A DNA stretch of 22,242 bases, taken from NCBI GenBank assembly GCA_009801015.1, contig VHZZ01001625.1:129273-151514 (forward strand), given 5' to 3'. The position numbers and the translations under genes are program-made. Under the pieces are notes generated by a model. The model was not told where the DNA came from. It saw only the letters and a program-made list of their open reading frames with translations, and ran no database searches. This DNA is from Silene noctiflora. Lineage: Eukaryota > Streptophyta > Magnoliopsida > Caryophyllales > Caryophyllaceae. The first letter of the stretch is position 1, and each line of letters opens with the position of its first letter. Shown here piece after piece: positions 1-11,200 of this stretch.

Positions 1-213
1 TTTTCCAATCGTAAAGTTCGTACTACGTACTGCCTTTACGATTGCGGGAGGGTATTAGGATATTAGGCNCATTAGGGTTTAGCTAGGCTATGACGGCTAT
101 CGTCTAGGGTTTAGTCAATTAGTCTTTATTATATAAAGACATGTATTGAATCAGAATTCACATCAATAATACGAATTCCCTTATGCAATCCTCCCCCTCT
201 CGTAATCTTATCA
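1..213 (+). mobile_element. 3' part of a probable Ty1/copia LTR
   Basis: The stretch reads like the U3-R-U5 portion of a copia LTR. It has a TATA-like ATTATATAAAG at about 128-138, then TGTATTGAATCAGAATTCACATC and a C/T-rich CCTCCCCCTCTCG block, ending ...TTATCA at 213. The left part lies outside the window, so length and target duplication cannot be judged. No internal coding region follows on the right, which suggests a solo or truncated LTR. A single N sits at position 69. Family assignment is by general appearance only. Confidence 0.4.
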
Positions 214-1400
214 AATAAAATTTAAAAGGATATATAGTAGTCAGGCATAATCAAACACCACAACTAACACAGTAAGAATACGTAATTGCTTTTTATTTCA
301 TCTACATTTGACCATTCCTATTCCCTACCTTACCTTACCTACATATTCCCTCTATTTTCAATCCGAATTAAATTACCCAATTATGAACGCTAATTCTCAT
401 ATTGATCAAGTAATGATTCTAATTTATTAATTGTGCATCAATAATATCAAATAAATTAGGGAGATTAACTATGCATCATTAATTCAGGTTAATAAAATTA
501 GGGTTTATAAAATTATTATCAGTAAAAATTAGGGTTTAATTAATTTAGGTTAATTTTGGAAGGGTGGTTGTGGAGGGTGGTTGGTGGTCAGAGTTCAAAC
601 GTAGCAGGTTCGGCGTGTCTAGACTTATTGGGGTGGTAGGCGAGACTGAGGCGGCAGCGTGCGGTAAACCTGCCCAAATGAGCGGGTCAGCCTGATCCGA
701 CCTATCACTCGGGTAAACATTTCTCAGACCCGGCCACCTGGCCCCTTGACCAGGTATGAGCAGTGAATTGTCCGAGCCAGCTGAGGGTCGAAGAAAATGG
801 ACCTGCGCCCCCCTTGACCCGTAAAAAAAAAAAAAAAAAAAAAAAAATTACACTAGACCTGTCACCCGGCCGCCCAAGGGCCGGTTCCAGGTCGGCCTCC
901 CCTTGAACTGGCCCGCCCCAACCAGCCTCACCTACCCCTAAGGTCGGTTTTGGGTCGAGTTTGGTGAACCCAGCCCGCCCCTAACTCGGCCCCACCCAGC
1001 TTGGCCCGTGGCAATCTCTATCACGCGGGGATCGGAGACACTGCTAGCCTGACCCGTGGCAATCTCTATCGCGCGGGGTCGGAGACGCTTCCGCTAACGT
1101 ATCAGTGGTGCAGATGTTTGTGTGGTAGGTGATTGTGTGCTTGGTTGGTCTAGCTGTGGTATGGACGATGCTTGTGGCAGGGGAGGGAAGAGGGTGCGGT
1201 GGGGGGAGGGTGGTGGATCTGGAGAGGCGTGTGGTGAAGGGGAATGAGTGAAGGGGATGGTTCGGTGGTCCCGTGGTCCGGTGGCTGGCAATTGAACAGA
1301 CGTGAAGGGGTGGGAGCAGATCTGGGAGTGGGGGAAGGTGGTGCAACTATGGTAGTGGACTAGTGGCTGGTGGTAATTGGAGTCATATGCGAGAATTTAT
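214..1400. repeat. Intergenic: AT-rich spacer then GC-rich repeat block with A25 tract
   Basis: Positions 214-540 are AT-rich with several TTAGGGTTT-like words and no coding potential. From about 545 to 1370 composition changes to G/C-rich with many GGGTC, GGCCGG and CCCGCC words and an uninterrupted run of 25 A at 823-847. This recalls the GC-rich subterminal sequence of plant hAT-type elements, but I could not fix terminal repeats or a target duplication. The proline-rich frames that cross 1044-1346 are products of GGTGG repetition, not genes. Confidence 0.4.
1005..1086 (+). repeat. Two-copy direct repeat, period 48 bp
   Basis: CCCGTGGCAATCTCTATC, then a variable base and GCGGGG(A)TCGGAGAC, occurs at 1005-1039 and again at 1053-1086. 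The copies differ by one substitution and one deletion. It lies inside the GC-rich block and has no obvious function. Confidence 0.7.
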
Positions 1401-1632
1401 TGAATTGAAGCAAAACGATAAATGAGAGTGTAAAAATGAAAGGGTATAATGGTTAGCGATGTAGATGACTGAGTTTATCATGTACATTAAAGCATAATCC
1501 TAAGAATATCGTAACACAATTAAGTTTTTCTTACCTATAACAGATCAACCGTAAAATCAGACATGTCAAACGAGTGGGCGTGTTACGTTAGAATACGAAT
1601 TCGAGTTTAGGGTGAGAATACGGTCTAAAATA

Positions 1633-1829
1633 CTCCCTCCTAGTCGTTCATTTCTTCCCCCTTCCATCTTGCACAAGAAATAAGGAAATGATTTTAGACC
1701 GCACAAAACACCTTACCCCACATGCAAATGAATCTGGACCACACAAAACTTTCCAAAAAGGGAAAGAGAGAAGTAAATCCAACTAGCATGAAAAATGAAA
1801 GAGGAAAGAAATGAGCGACTAGGAGGGAG
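1633..1829. mobile_element. Stowaway-type MITE, 197 bp
   Basis: Ends are terminal inverted repeats CTCCCTCCTAGTCGTTCATT (left, from 1633) and CTCCCTCCTAGTCGCTCATT (reverse complement of the right end, to 1829), differing at one position over about 24 bases. TA dinucleotides flank it at 1631-1632 and 1830-1831, the target duplication of Tc1/mariner elements. The CTCCCTC start is the Stowaway signature. The interior is A/T-rich with no coding sequence. The closeness of the two arms points to a fairly recent insertion. Confidence 0.88.
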
Positions 1830-1831
1830 TA

Positions 1832-2243
1832 GTTTCTAATGCCTTTTTTCTTCCTTTTTTTTTTTTCTAAAACACATTTTTAAAATAAAAAAATTAAAAA
1901 CGTATTTAATATTAATATTTTAACATATTATTGATTACATTAATTATATTGAGAAATTAAGTTATTTTAATTATTATCCAGACCAAGAGGTTAACCCTAA
2001 AATAACAGGTCATCTCGAGTTCGAATCGCACGGGTCGCATGTCGAGATTTTCATTTCTTTGACCTAGTGAAAAACAAGTCGGTCAGGTGAGGATTACAAG
2101 TCAAGTCTAAATTTGACAGATCTAATACAAATCATAACCGTATTAGTTTAATTGAAACCGTGAAAATAAATTTATGAACAGTATTTTACACACTGTATAC
2201 AACATCCTTCTACAAGAATTTGTACATAAATCTTTGATTTTAG
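1832..2243. other. AT-rich intergenic spacer
   Basis: Low-complexity T and A runs occupy 1847-1960. The rest is unremarkable except for a pol III B-box-like word, GAGTTCGAATC, near 2018-2028, with no matching A box upstream. No coding sequence was seen. Confidence 0.6.
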
Positions 2244-3361
2244 TTTAATATCGAGTTAAGCATAAGACAAGGACCTTAAGTTTATTTTTATTTTTTTCCA
2301 TCAAGGACCTAAACGTTCAAAGTTCCATCCATATTTCCGTTAAAAGCCAACAAACAAGCAGTTTACCAGTTAAATATGGGGATATAATGGAAATGTACGT
2401 AATAAATATTTTATTTTATTACTAATTTTAATAAGTGGTTTTAACTTTTTTCGCTCTTGAATTGTCCTGTTGATTTCCACTTCTTCCTCGACGAGTATCA
2501 ATTTTCCCCCTTCTACAGTTCTACAGCACATTTGCACCAACAAATCCACCCAATAAAGCAACTAAGCAAGTACCATAACCAATTAACCATGGTGCCACCA
2601 TCTCCATCAAATCTCGACATAGCTGCAAGCTGCTTATCAACCGGGCATCGCGTAGCAGCCCAGGTTCAACCCTTAACAGCCAATCGCTCAGACGCTCACC
2701 CACCTTCAGTTCTTCCTTCCACCTTGCCGCACTCGCAACACCACCACGTATCAAGCAAGGCCACGACATGACGACAACCACCAATTTAAAGCCAATAAGA
2801 CCCACAAACGCTGTCCACCTTTACCAACACAACACCAGACCACACTACCTCGGCTCATTTGTACCGCCAATGTCAACCTCCATTGTATCACCAACCCAGA
2901 ATTGAACTACCCCATAATCGATTTTGTCATGGCTTGCTTCTATCTGATGAGTTATGCGTTATTACGCCTCCATGATTAACTCTCATTTACCTATTCCCAA
3001 ATTTGGACAAGTTCTTCATCAGAAAGAGAAATCATCATTATTACCGCAAGTCTATACTTCTTGCCCATTATAGTGACACCATCAATAATATTTAGGCTTT
3101 GATTTTCAAGAGTGGAGAAATTGATTTAATTTTGTTTTTAAAGTGTGATGTAGCCATTGAGAGCTGCAACTGAGTGAGAAAATTCTGGGAAAAAAAAAAA
3201 TATTTCTGAGTAAAGTGATATAACGATGAAAGGAAAAAAAGAATGAAAAAAAGAGTAAAATAAACTTGACGGAAACTTAACAGAAAACTTAGGTAGTTTA
3301 GGTCCTTACATGGAAAAAAAGTGATAGTATAGGTCCTTACCTTACCCTTATCTCGTTTAAC
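2244..3361. mobile_element. Non-autonomous TIR element of about 1.1 kb, MULE-like
   Basis: About 100 bp at 2244-2345 and the reverse complement of about 3265-3361 align along their length. Shared words are CGAG.TAAG, AAGGACCT, TTTTTTTCCAT, AAGGACCTAAAC and TTTCCGT. Such long inverted ends with AAGGACC words resemble Mutator-like elements. I could not find an exact 9-bp target duplication, so the superfamily stays open and the limits are good only to about 10 bp. The interior has no transposase and the frames in it look accidental. Confidence 0.6.
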
Positions 3362-3777
3362 ATCTTTCCAATTAGCTACATGCCTATACTAATGCATCTA
3401 TAGTTGCGTCCAAAATTGAGATCAGATGGCCTTAAAGATAGCCAGTTCATCCATGGCTAGGATTTCCTCGTATTGATCAAATAAATGAGATTTGCGAATT
3501 GTTCATTGCAAAATATAGGATCGTCTTAACACTAATTGATGGATACAATAAGCATAGACTCCGTATAAGAATGAAAATAACACTACGGTTCGCTCCTAAA
3601 ATTACATTCAAACACCTAGTCACCAAAATTAACAGCCCTTTACTCTGATCATTCCAGCTCCAAGAAATAATCGACCATTTAAAATGGATTTACCTTTCTG
3701 TAGATAGTAGCCAGGACCAAGTTTTTCACTTGTAAACTCAAAATGGGTCACAGGCCATGATTTCTTCTTTCATAAAC
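3362..3777 (-). other. NOL10 downstream region including likely 3' UTR
   Basis: No gene is visible here. The NOL10 3' UTR must start at 3777 and run leftwards. I could not identify a convincing near-upstream poly(A) signal on the minus strand. The sequence is ordinary and not obviously repeat-derived. Confidence 0.45.
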
Positions 3778-5281
3778 TCAGTGTCGGCCTCTGCCTCGCC
3801 CTCTACCTCGCCCTCGCCCTCTACCTCGATTCCCTTGACCTCCAATTCTTTTCTCATAATTCGTAGGCTTAAGTCCAAGTGAATGAACTCCCCTCTTCTT
3901 AGTTCGTGGGTTCTCATCATCTTCGTCTTCCCTATACTTAGCTTTGCTTCTAGACACGAAGGATATCTCCCTTGAACCACCGGGTCCCACTTTGACGCTC
4001 GAATGAGAAGCCCTTTGCTGGTCTCCACGAGCTGCTATTCGCTCTCCCAGAGGAAGAGCGTCTTCATTTGCAAGTGAGACGCTTTCTAAGAAAGCTTCTG
4101 CGTGTCTTTCATCCTTCGCTTCATACAACCTAGATAATTTTACAAAGGTAGACAAGATAAAGATGACATGCATAAAGAGTATCTTCAAATCAAATGTTAC
4201 GTATTTCTATTAAATTAGGCCGCCCTACAAATGACCCATATAGGAAACAAATGATCAATAAAAATAAGCACTCGCCTTGGAATATGTGTGTTCTTTCCTG
4301 CTACGCCTTCATCCTCTGAAGAAGCTGAATCCTCACTGTCTGTTGCACTATCCTCCGGGATAAGATCAAAGTGTTCCTCCACCAGGTGCTTCTTGGATGC
4401 AACAGGATGTAGATCCGCATATTCCTGGGAGTTCTTGTCTATTTGGAATTCCTAGGACACAATATTGACAGAAACGTCCTATATCAGCTGACAATAACGA
4501 GCAATGTAGAAAGGAGCTTATAAGGAAAAACGAGTGGTAAATTCACACAGTTAACAATTATACCAGTTTAAATATAAAAAAAAAAAAGTACACTGAAGCA
4601 AATATAGCGTGTCCATGTGAGAAAAGAAGACGGAAACATACTGGCTTCTCAAAAAAGCCTGAAAATCTATCATCATTCAAAATGTCACGGGTGAGTCCTT
4701 TCGGCTTCTTTGATGATCTTTTTGAACTAGCATCCTTCTCGTTCTCAGCTTTTTCGTTGTCAAAAATCTCCGCCATTGTTTGCGGATTAATCTTCGGCAG
4801 TCTCCGTTTCATCTGTTACAAGACGAAAATGTGGTTAATATTGATCAGAGTACAATATAGCAACATCTGTATTTGCACCAGCACTCAAAGCAAGATTGAC
4901 ATCTTCAGCACTTCACCATCCCCTTCTTCACAACCCAGAATTCACCACCTGAATTGTCAAGGTCCAGCACTACGAGGTGGCTGGATGTGGTGGTTGTGAG
5001 TGAGGAGAGCAAGGTGGTTAGAGTGTAAGGAAAGCAGATGGGAAGGAGTACGTTGTATAAAACAACCAAACTCTAAAAGCAAAACACACACAATCCACAC
5101 ACAGCAAAAAAAGACCCACAGAGAAGCTAATGAGGGATAACCCCTTCTAAAGTAATGTGTCAACAATGTAAAGTTGACATGATTTTATACTAACCGTTAT
5201 ACGCCCCTCTTTATCCAACTTTTCTTTAATGCGCTTCTCAGTATAGGCCTTATAATCGAACGGTTCTGCTAATGATTTTGC
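3778..5281 (-). CDS. NOL10: NOL10 exons 13-16: basic helical region, NUC153 motif, acidic patch and RG tail
   Basis: Exon 13 (5281-5195) encodes a charged helical stretch, [18 protein letters not shown]. Exon 14 (4812-4642) has KRRLPKINP, a lysine and serine rich linker, and [18 protein letters not shown]. Exon 15 (4451-4276) completes the NUC153 motif with [16 protein letters not shown], then gives an acidic patch [16 protein letters not shown]. Exon 16 (4129-3778) encodes [14 protein letters not shown] and [11 protein letters not shown]-like [19 protein letters not shown]. It ends in an RG/GRGR repeat before a TGA at 3780-3778. Such RG tails are common in nucleolar RNA-binding proteins. Intron 15 between the last two exons uses a GC donor (see separate entry). 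The 3' end of the transcript was not located. Confidence 0.92.
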
Positions 5282-8200
5282 CTGCAATAACCACCAAACA
5301 TAAGACCAAACAATCCCTTTGTTAGTATTGGATCACATAATGAGAACAATAGAAGGGGTCATGTCATTGCATACATGATAAATATCCAAGAGTTACGCAC
5401 TGGCTATTTATCTTTAAAATGACAAAAGTAAACTAACCACATAAGTGGGTCGAGTGCACAGGCAGCAGCAATGACTGTATCTTACCTTTTTGTATAACTG
5501 ATACTTGATGAAGAAACCATGCATATACGCCCTAACAAGATTGGTGCCAATTAAATTTGACAGATTTAATCTCTCGAGTTCTTCTCTTGTCAAGAACTTG
5601 TAGTCATCATATATAGTTGTTTGGCCAGTCTCTTCCAGCTCTTCCTGAAAATGTAACCCATTTGTACAAATAGAAATATAAATAACAGTTAACACTCGCC
5701 ACCCAAACACATAATTTCAAGAACAAAAAGGACTACTACCAGATGAACAGGTAAAAATATTGAGTTAAAGTTACATATTAAGTGCCAGTACGCCTAATAC
5801 TTACTGTCATGTTCTCCAAATATGAACACCATTTGGGGGCAGGCCCAAGAGCAGGTATAAAGTAAGATGGTATCTGGCTCGAGTCTAGAGCCAACAACAT
5901 CAATCCACTTCCATTAAAGACACAAATATCATTTATTTTACCACCTGTTGGTTCAATGCTGGTCACCCCTTCCAACTGCAGTCATTAATTCACATTAATG
6001 AAAGATAGCAACAGGAAGTTTTAACTACTACGAAAAACAGGAAAAAAAAATGAAAGATGGGTGGAAGACAAAGTCTACCCAAAGGATTGAGCCACTCAGC
6101 CATGACAAAAGGTAAATTCTGAATGAATCCCACCTATGACCTCAGTAAATTAAAGCTCTGAGCTAGCACTAGTCAAGCTTAAAGCTTGTTGAAAGTTTGT
6201 CATCAACAGTTAATTAGATGAGGAAAACTTGTCGTCTCCACCAGAACTAGCATCCAGCAAAAGCTTAAATAACTCACCGTCTCAGGATCCCAAACCCTGA
6301 CAATATGATTATCAGTTGTGATTATTTTAGGTTGCTGTGAATTCAAAGTACGATGCCACTTGATATCCAGAATGGGGCTCCCATACCTGTTACATTGATC
6401 AACATTTGTCAAACACTGCTTATAATATATCAACAAGCCACACTACCCAGACAGCATACTTACATGTGATCCTTGGCCTGGAGAGGTTGAGAAGAACGCA
6501 AATCATAAATCAGTACCTAAAACATAAAATAACAGAGATCAAGGTCTATGCCATATTTTCCCGGTCAATGAAGAGGAACCCTGATGATAAACCTACCATA
6601 GCACCTTTTAACTATCTCTGTTCATGGATGAGAAAAATGATTTCAAGAGATCAAAGGGTATCAATGGGAAAACGTACTACATCATGAATATGGCTCAGTC
6701 GGATAAGATGTACTCCGTGCGTCCCGGTGAATTCTTTACGTTTTCCTTATTTTGGTGTCTCTGTCAATCAGTCATTTCTTTACATTTCCGTTTTTAGCAT
6801 GTCCAAGTTGACAATTTTTCCCATGTGCAAGTTGTTATTTTACTTTTTGTATTCTTTAAAGCATATGCTCTCTTATATCCTTGGTCTTTGTGCCAAAAGC
6901 AAACAAAAATTATTTATCGGGATAGAGGGAATACTATATATCCTGTGTTAGTGATCCAACAAACTTTGTTTGAAAAAAAAAAAAAATTAGAGCATCAGCA
7001 TTGTTTCACTGAACATTGATTAGTGTAGAATCACTGGACAAGGAGACCATTGATGGCATTTCGAGATTCTTTCAGAATTGCAGCAGCCTATAGGTGTATA
7101 GTATCTGTGTGCCATGGTACAGGATATAGTAGGTAATCTAGAGCCCAACCTTACCAACCCGGCACGTGGGAGCATTGTTGTCAGAATCGCGATTCGATAA
7201 CGATTCTACGATTTTACGATCCGAAAATGCTTGACCGATTCTGGATTCTACGATTCTATCCGGGTTGTAGAATCTTACGATCCTATTAATTTGAAAATTT
7301 CTAGAGATGGGATCATAACACGATCCTACGATTTTACGATCCTACGATCCGATTCCATAATAAAAATATTAATATATATTATTATATAATGATACCGTAA
7401 AACCAAAATTTCGTGTAAGTTGTAGAAACATGTTCATACAATGATACTAAAACCATTAATTACCAATATTTTATGAATAAATATTAATAAATAAGTGTTT
7501 TGATCTTCAATTATATGTTTTTACCAAATAAAAAATTATATTTAGTGAGTTTGTAGAATTTTGCGATTCTACGATCCGATTCTTCCGATTCGATCCTACC
7601 TTCCCTATCGATCCAAAGTAGAATCCCGATCCTAACAACATTGTGTGGGAGGCTCGCGAGACAAAATTAAAGAAAGAAACTTGTGTATGCAGCATTTAAT
7701 ATGATTACTAGTGACCTTTTATGTCTCAAACATCAATTTGTTTGAAAAGTCGAAACTATTTTATCCATACAATTACCTTTTTTACTTTGAATGAGTGTTC
7801 AACTGTTCATGACTCCACATATCCCGATTTCATGAAAGAGTCTTCATGTCACAAAATCAAGTCAATATGAGTCCAGTACTTGGATATGCAATACTAATAT
7901 CTAACTACTTCCCTCTTTCATCCACAAATCATGGTACTTATATAATCCTTTTTTTAAGATATATCTTAATTAAGGGAAACCAAGGGGGTGACGCCAATGT
8001 ACAAAAAGACATCTCAAAGGTAACACCCATCTACAAAGGACACTGAGGAGATGATGCCCTTATACAAATTATACATCCTAAAATTGGGAAGAGATCAATG
8101 AGTTATCTCGAAGCCGGGTGATATTTTTAATCCCCTATCCCTTTCACATCTACGGATTTACCTCAATAAAGATTATGCTTTCAATTTCACTTTTATATTC

Positions 8201-11200
8201 ATGTCAGAACGAAATCTACATCAGCATAATGGGAAGATATCAATAAGTTCTATTTGTCACCTTTCTACTAAAGTTCTTTGCACAAATTCTATGAGTAAAA
8301 AACCTAGGCATTCCGTCTCATCATTGAGGCTTTTGTTCAAGATAAAAGGCTTCCATTGTTCTCCAGCATGAGTTAACTAAATGAATGCCTACCTCATTTT
8401 CATCAGTTCAGGCTTCTGTTCATCTGAACAGAACTGGTTCCTCAACCATGTTCAGTCCAGGGTTACTGGATTCGCTCCAACACCCAACGAATCGCGAATC
8501 GATACGATCGTATCAATTCGTGATTCGTTAGCGAATCGATACGGCCCAAATCGTTACGAATTCGCCCAAAAGGAGCGAATCGAAATACTTTGCTAAAACA
8601 ATGAAATGCGAAGAAAAAAGTGAAGTATAGCAGAATACTTACAATTATTTTGAAATCCGAGCACAATATTTTGATGTTTTAGTCCAACAAATACTAATTT
8701 TATCATGAAGTTAGTAGATTTAGCTTATGGGATTTTTTAGGCTTTGATGGTAGAAAGGATTCAAAGGAATATTGAGTTGGGATCAACGAAAAAGATGAAG
8801 ATTGGACGAAGAAGATGAAGTTGTGTGGTACTGTGGTCACCATTTGTGTGATAGAAGATGAGTTGAATGGTTTGACACTTTGACGTTTGAGGAACTTAAG
8901 ATGAATTGAATGGTTTTCTTGGGTTTTGATACTACTTTTCATTATTTAATAGGAGCCCTTAGATTACAAATCAGTATTCCTTTGTGCCTTTTTTGCTATA
9001 GATAGGTGGGAAGTTCAATTACTCCTAGTAGTTTTACGCCTTTTCTTTTCCAAAATCTTTTTATACATTAATTTCTTTATCATTAATTAAGAATTTTCTA
9101 AATTTAGTTTTTTTTATTTTATTCGTTTAGTACATTAAGCGAATCAATATGTACTAGCGAATTATGTTATTTATAATACGCTCAACGAATCGGATACACT
9201 AAATAGAGCGAATCGCGAATTCGTATCACGAATTCGTATCAAGCGTATTACGAATCCGGTAACCCTGGTTCAGTCTTTACCTAACAAAATCATGTAATGG
9301 ATATCCCTCCTTCGAATGGGTTGTCCGAAGGTAACAGAGATTGGAGCATATTTCGCATGAAGCAAAAAAAAAAAAAAAAAAAAAACACAAAAATACAGCC
9401 AACCCATTGTGAATGTGATTAAAGAGCTATAAATCAAATGCTCTCCTGTCAAATAGGAATAGATAGATGTTAAATGAAACAAATCTGCAAGTTCACATCT
9501 TACCTTTCCCTCACTGCTTCCCACAGCCATTTGGAAACCTCCAACTTCATCGAATGCTAACGCAGTTACCTCCTGGTGATGAGAAGAGAAGGTTAAAAAA
9601 TAAAAATTACTTTTCAGGCAATAAACTTTGCTTCAAATACTATGAATTAGAAAGGCCTACTTTCTGAAAATGAAAAGGGGAAAAAAAATAACAGGAAGTA
9701 CCTGGTCATTATCTCCAGCAGCTGAGACAGCATTTATTCTACCAATTGATGATCTAGTTCTCATGTCAAAACATTCAACAGCCCCATCCTCGCCACCACA
9801 AGCGACTAATCCGTGGACTTTGCTGATTAAAAGTCAAAAGGTTTACAGGTTTAGATCACATATTAGTTAAGAAGGTTTTTAAAGGTTCAGCCAGTATTTA
9901 AAGCACCACTACCTTCGCGATACTACATTTAATGCAGGGGATTGGGTCGCAAGAGGAGAAAGAAAGCGGCCCTGCAAGGCGAAGTCAAACTATCATATAA
10001 TAAACTACATAATAACCTCATCAGAGAATAAAACTAGATTGATTATAATCACAGATGTAACAAAGATCCATAACCAACTGTAGGAAGAAGTATACACCTG
10101 GTAAATAATGTTTAGTACTTAAGTTTAATTTTTAAAACTGGTGTTGTTTCAGCATTGAAGAAAGAGAGGATGGTGTTGGTTTGAATTTCTTCTTTCCCAA
10201 AACATTAAAAAGATAGATTTGTTATCTACAAAAAAAATGAGACGGGTGCCTTGTACAAAAGTTATAAACCCCCAATAACATCCCAACATGTGAGGAAAGG
10301 GGTAGATGTGTAAGTTCAGATTTTAATCAAATAGTATTAACAATTTAGTATAATGATATAAAACGACTACTTATCTCATTTCAAAATGCATAAACAAAAC
10401 CCATGGATTGTCTCTTATGCGCAAAGACCATTCCTATCAGATATCAATTACCTGTATATTCTACAGTTTAGCTTATATACATATGCCTGAGAATACGTGA
10501 TACAATATGTGCCTACGATTTTGTATCATATATTAGCATGGGCCTCGAATGAGTCTATGTCCACAAAAGATGAAGTAGAAAGGAAACACAGTAGATACAC
10601 CTTATGAGCTGACTAGCAGAAGCTGTAGAACTTCCAACACTGTAAAAAAAATTCTGAAGCTACTGTAAAACTAATCTACAATTCATGTAATTTTATTACA
10701 ATGCCATAATGTATTGACATGTACTTCCACAAAGAGCAACATATACTGGAAGTACAGCCTCAAGTAAGCAAACAGATGAAAATGGAACAGGGGAAGCTCC
10801 TGTCCCAAAATCATGGTAATTTAACAACACTACTTAGTTCTTATCCAGAATGTATTGTCATGAATAGGGAAAAATTAAGCATATGACAAGTCGTCAATTT
10901 ATATACATTTGAAACCGGAAACACAAGAAAACAAACCTGCGATAGATTTATTCTATACAGATCTGGCGAAGAGGCGGCACAGATTAAATCGCAAGACCAA
11001 GCATCATATGTCATATCCCTTCCCATCCTTCATAACAAAACATGTGAAAGATAAGTACATCTAAAAAAACAAGCTTATTACTAACAAGAAATGACTTCAA
11101 CAACACTCTTAGCCAAGTCACATACTTGCAGCACGTTTAAACAGTAAAAGAGATTAAGAGGAGGTCCTTCAGGAAAGGGAAAGGGAACGAAACCCTCTCA

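Noticed and set aside
1044-1346. Proline-rich open frames of 65-100 codons on the minus strand
   Set aside because: They come from GGTGG and GGGGAGG repetition; two frames are open at once and neither has a domain or conserved start.
1981-2050. A second SINE (GAGTTCGAATC looks like a B box)
   Set aside because: No A box at the right distance, no tail and no flanking duplication.
2457-2805. Open frames on both strands in the 1.1-kb TIR element
   Set aside because: They overlap on opposite strands, have no recognisable domain, and end arbitrarily inside the element; possible captured sequence but no gene call.
4271-4276. A GT donor five bases downstream of the GC site for intron 15
   Set aside because: It joins to TGA within three codons and loses the conserved RLYE residues.
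7846-8046. A 66-codon plus-strand frame in intron 8
   Set aside because: It is antisense to NOL10 in A/T-rich intron sequence with no similarity that I recognise.
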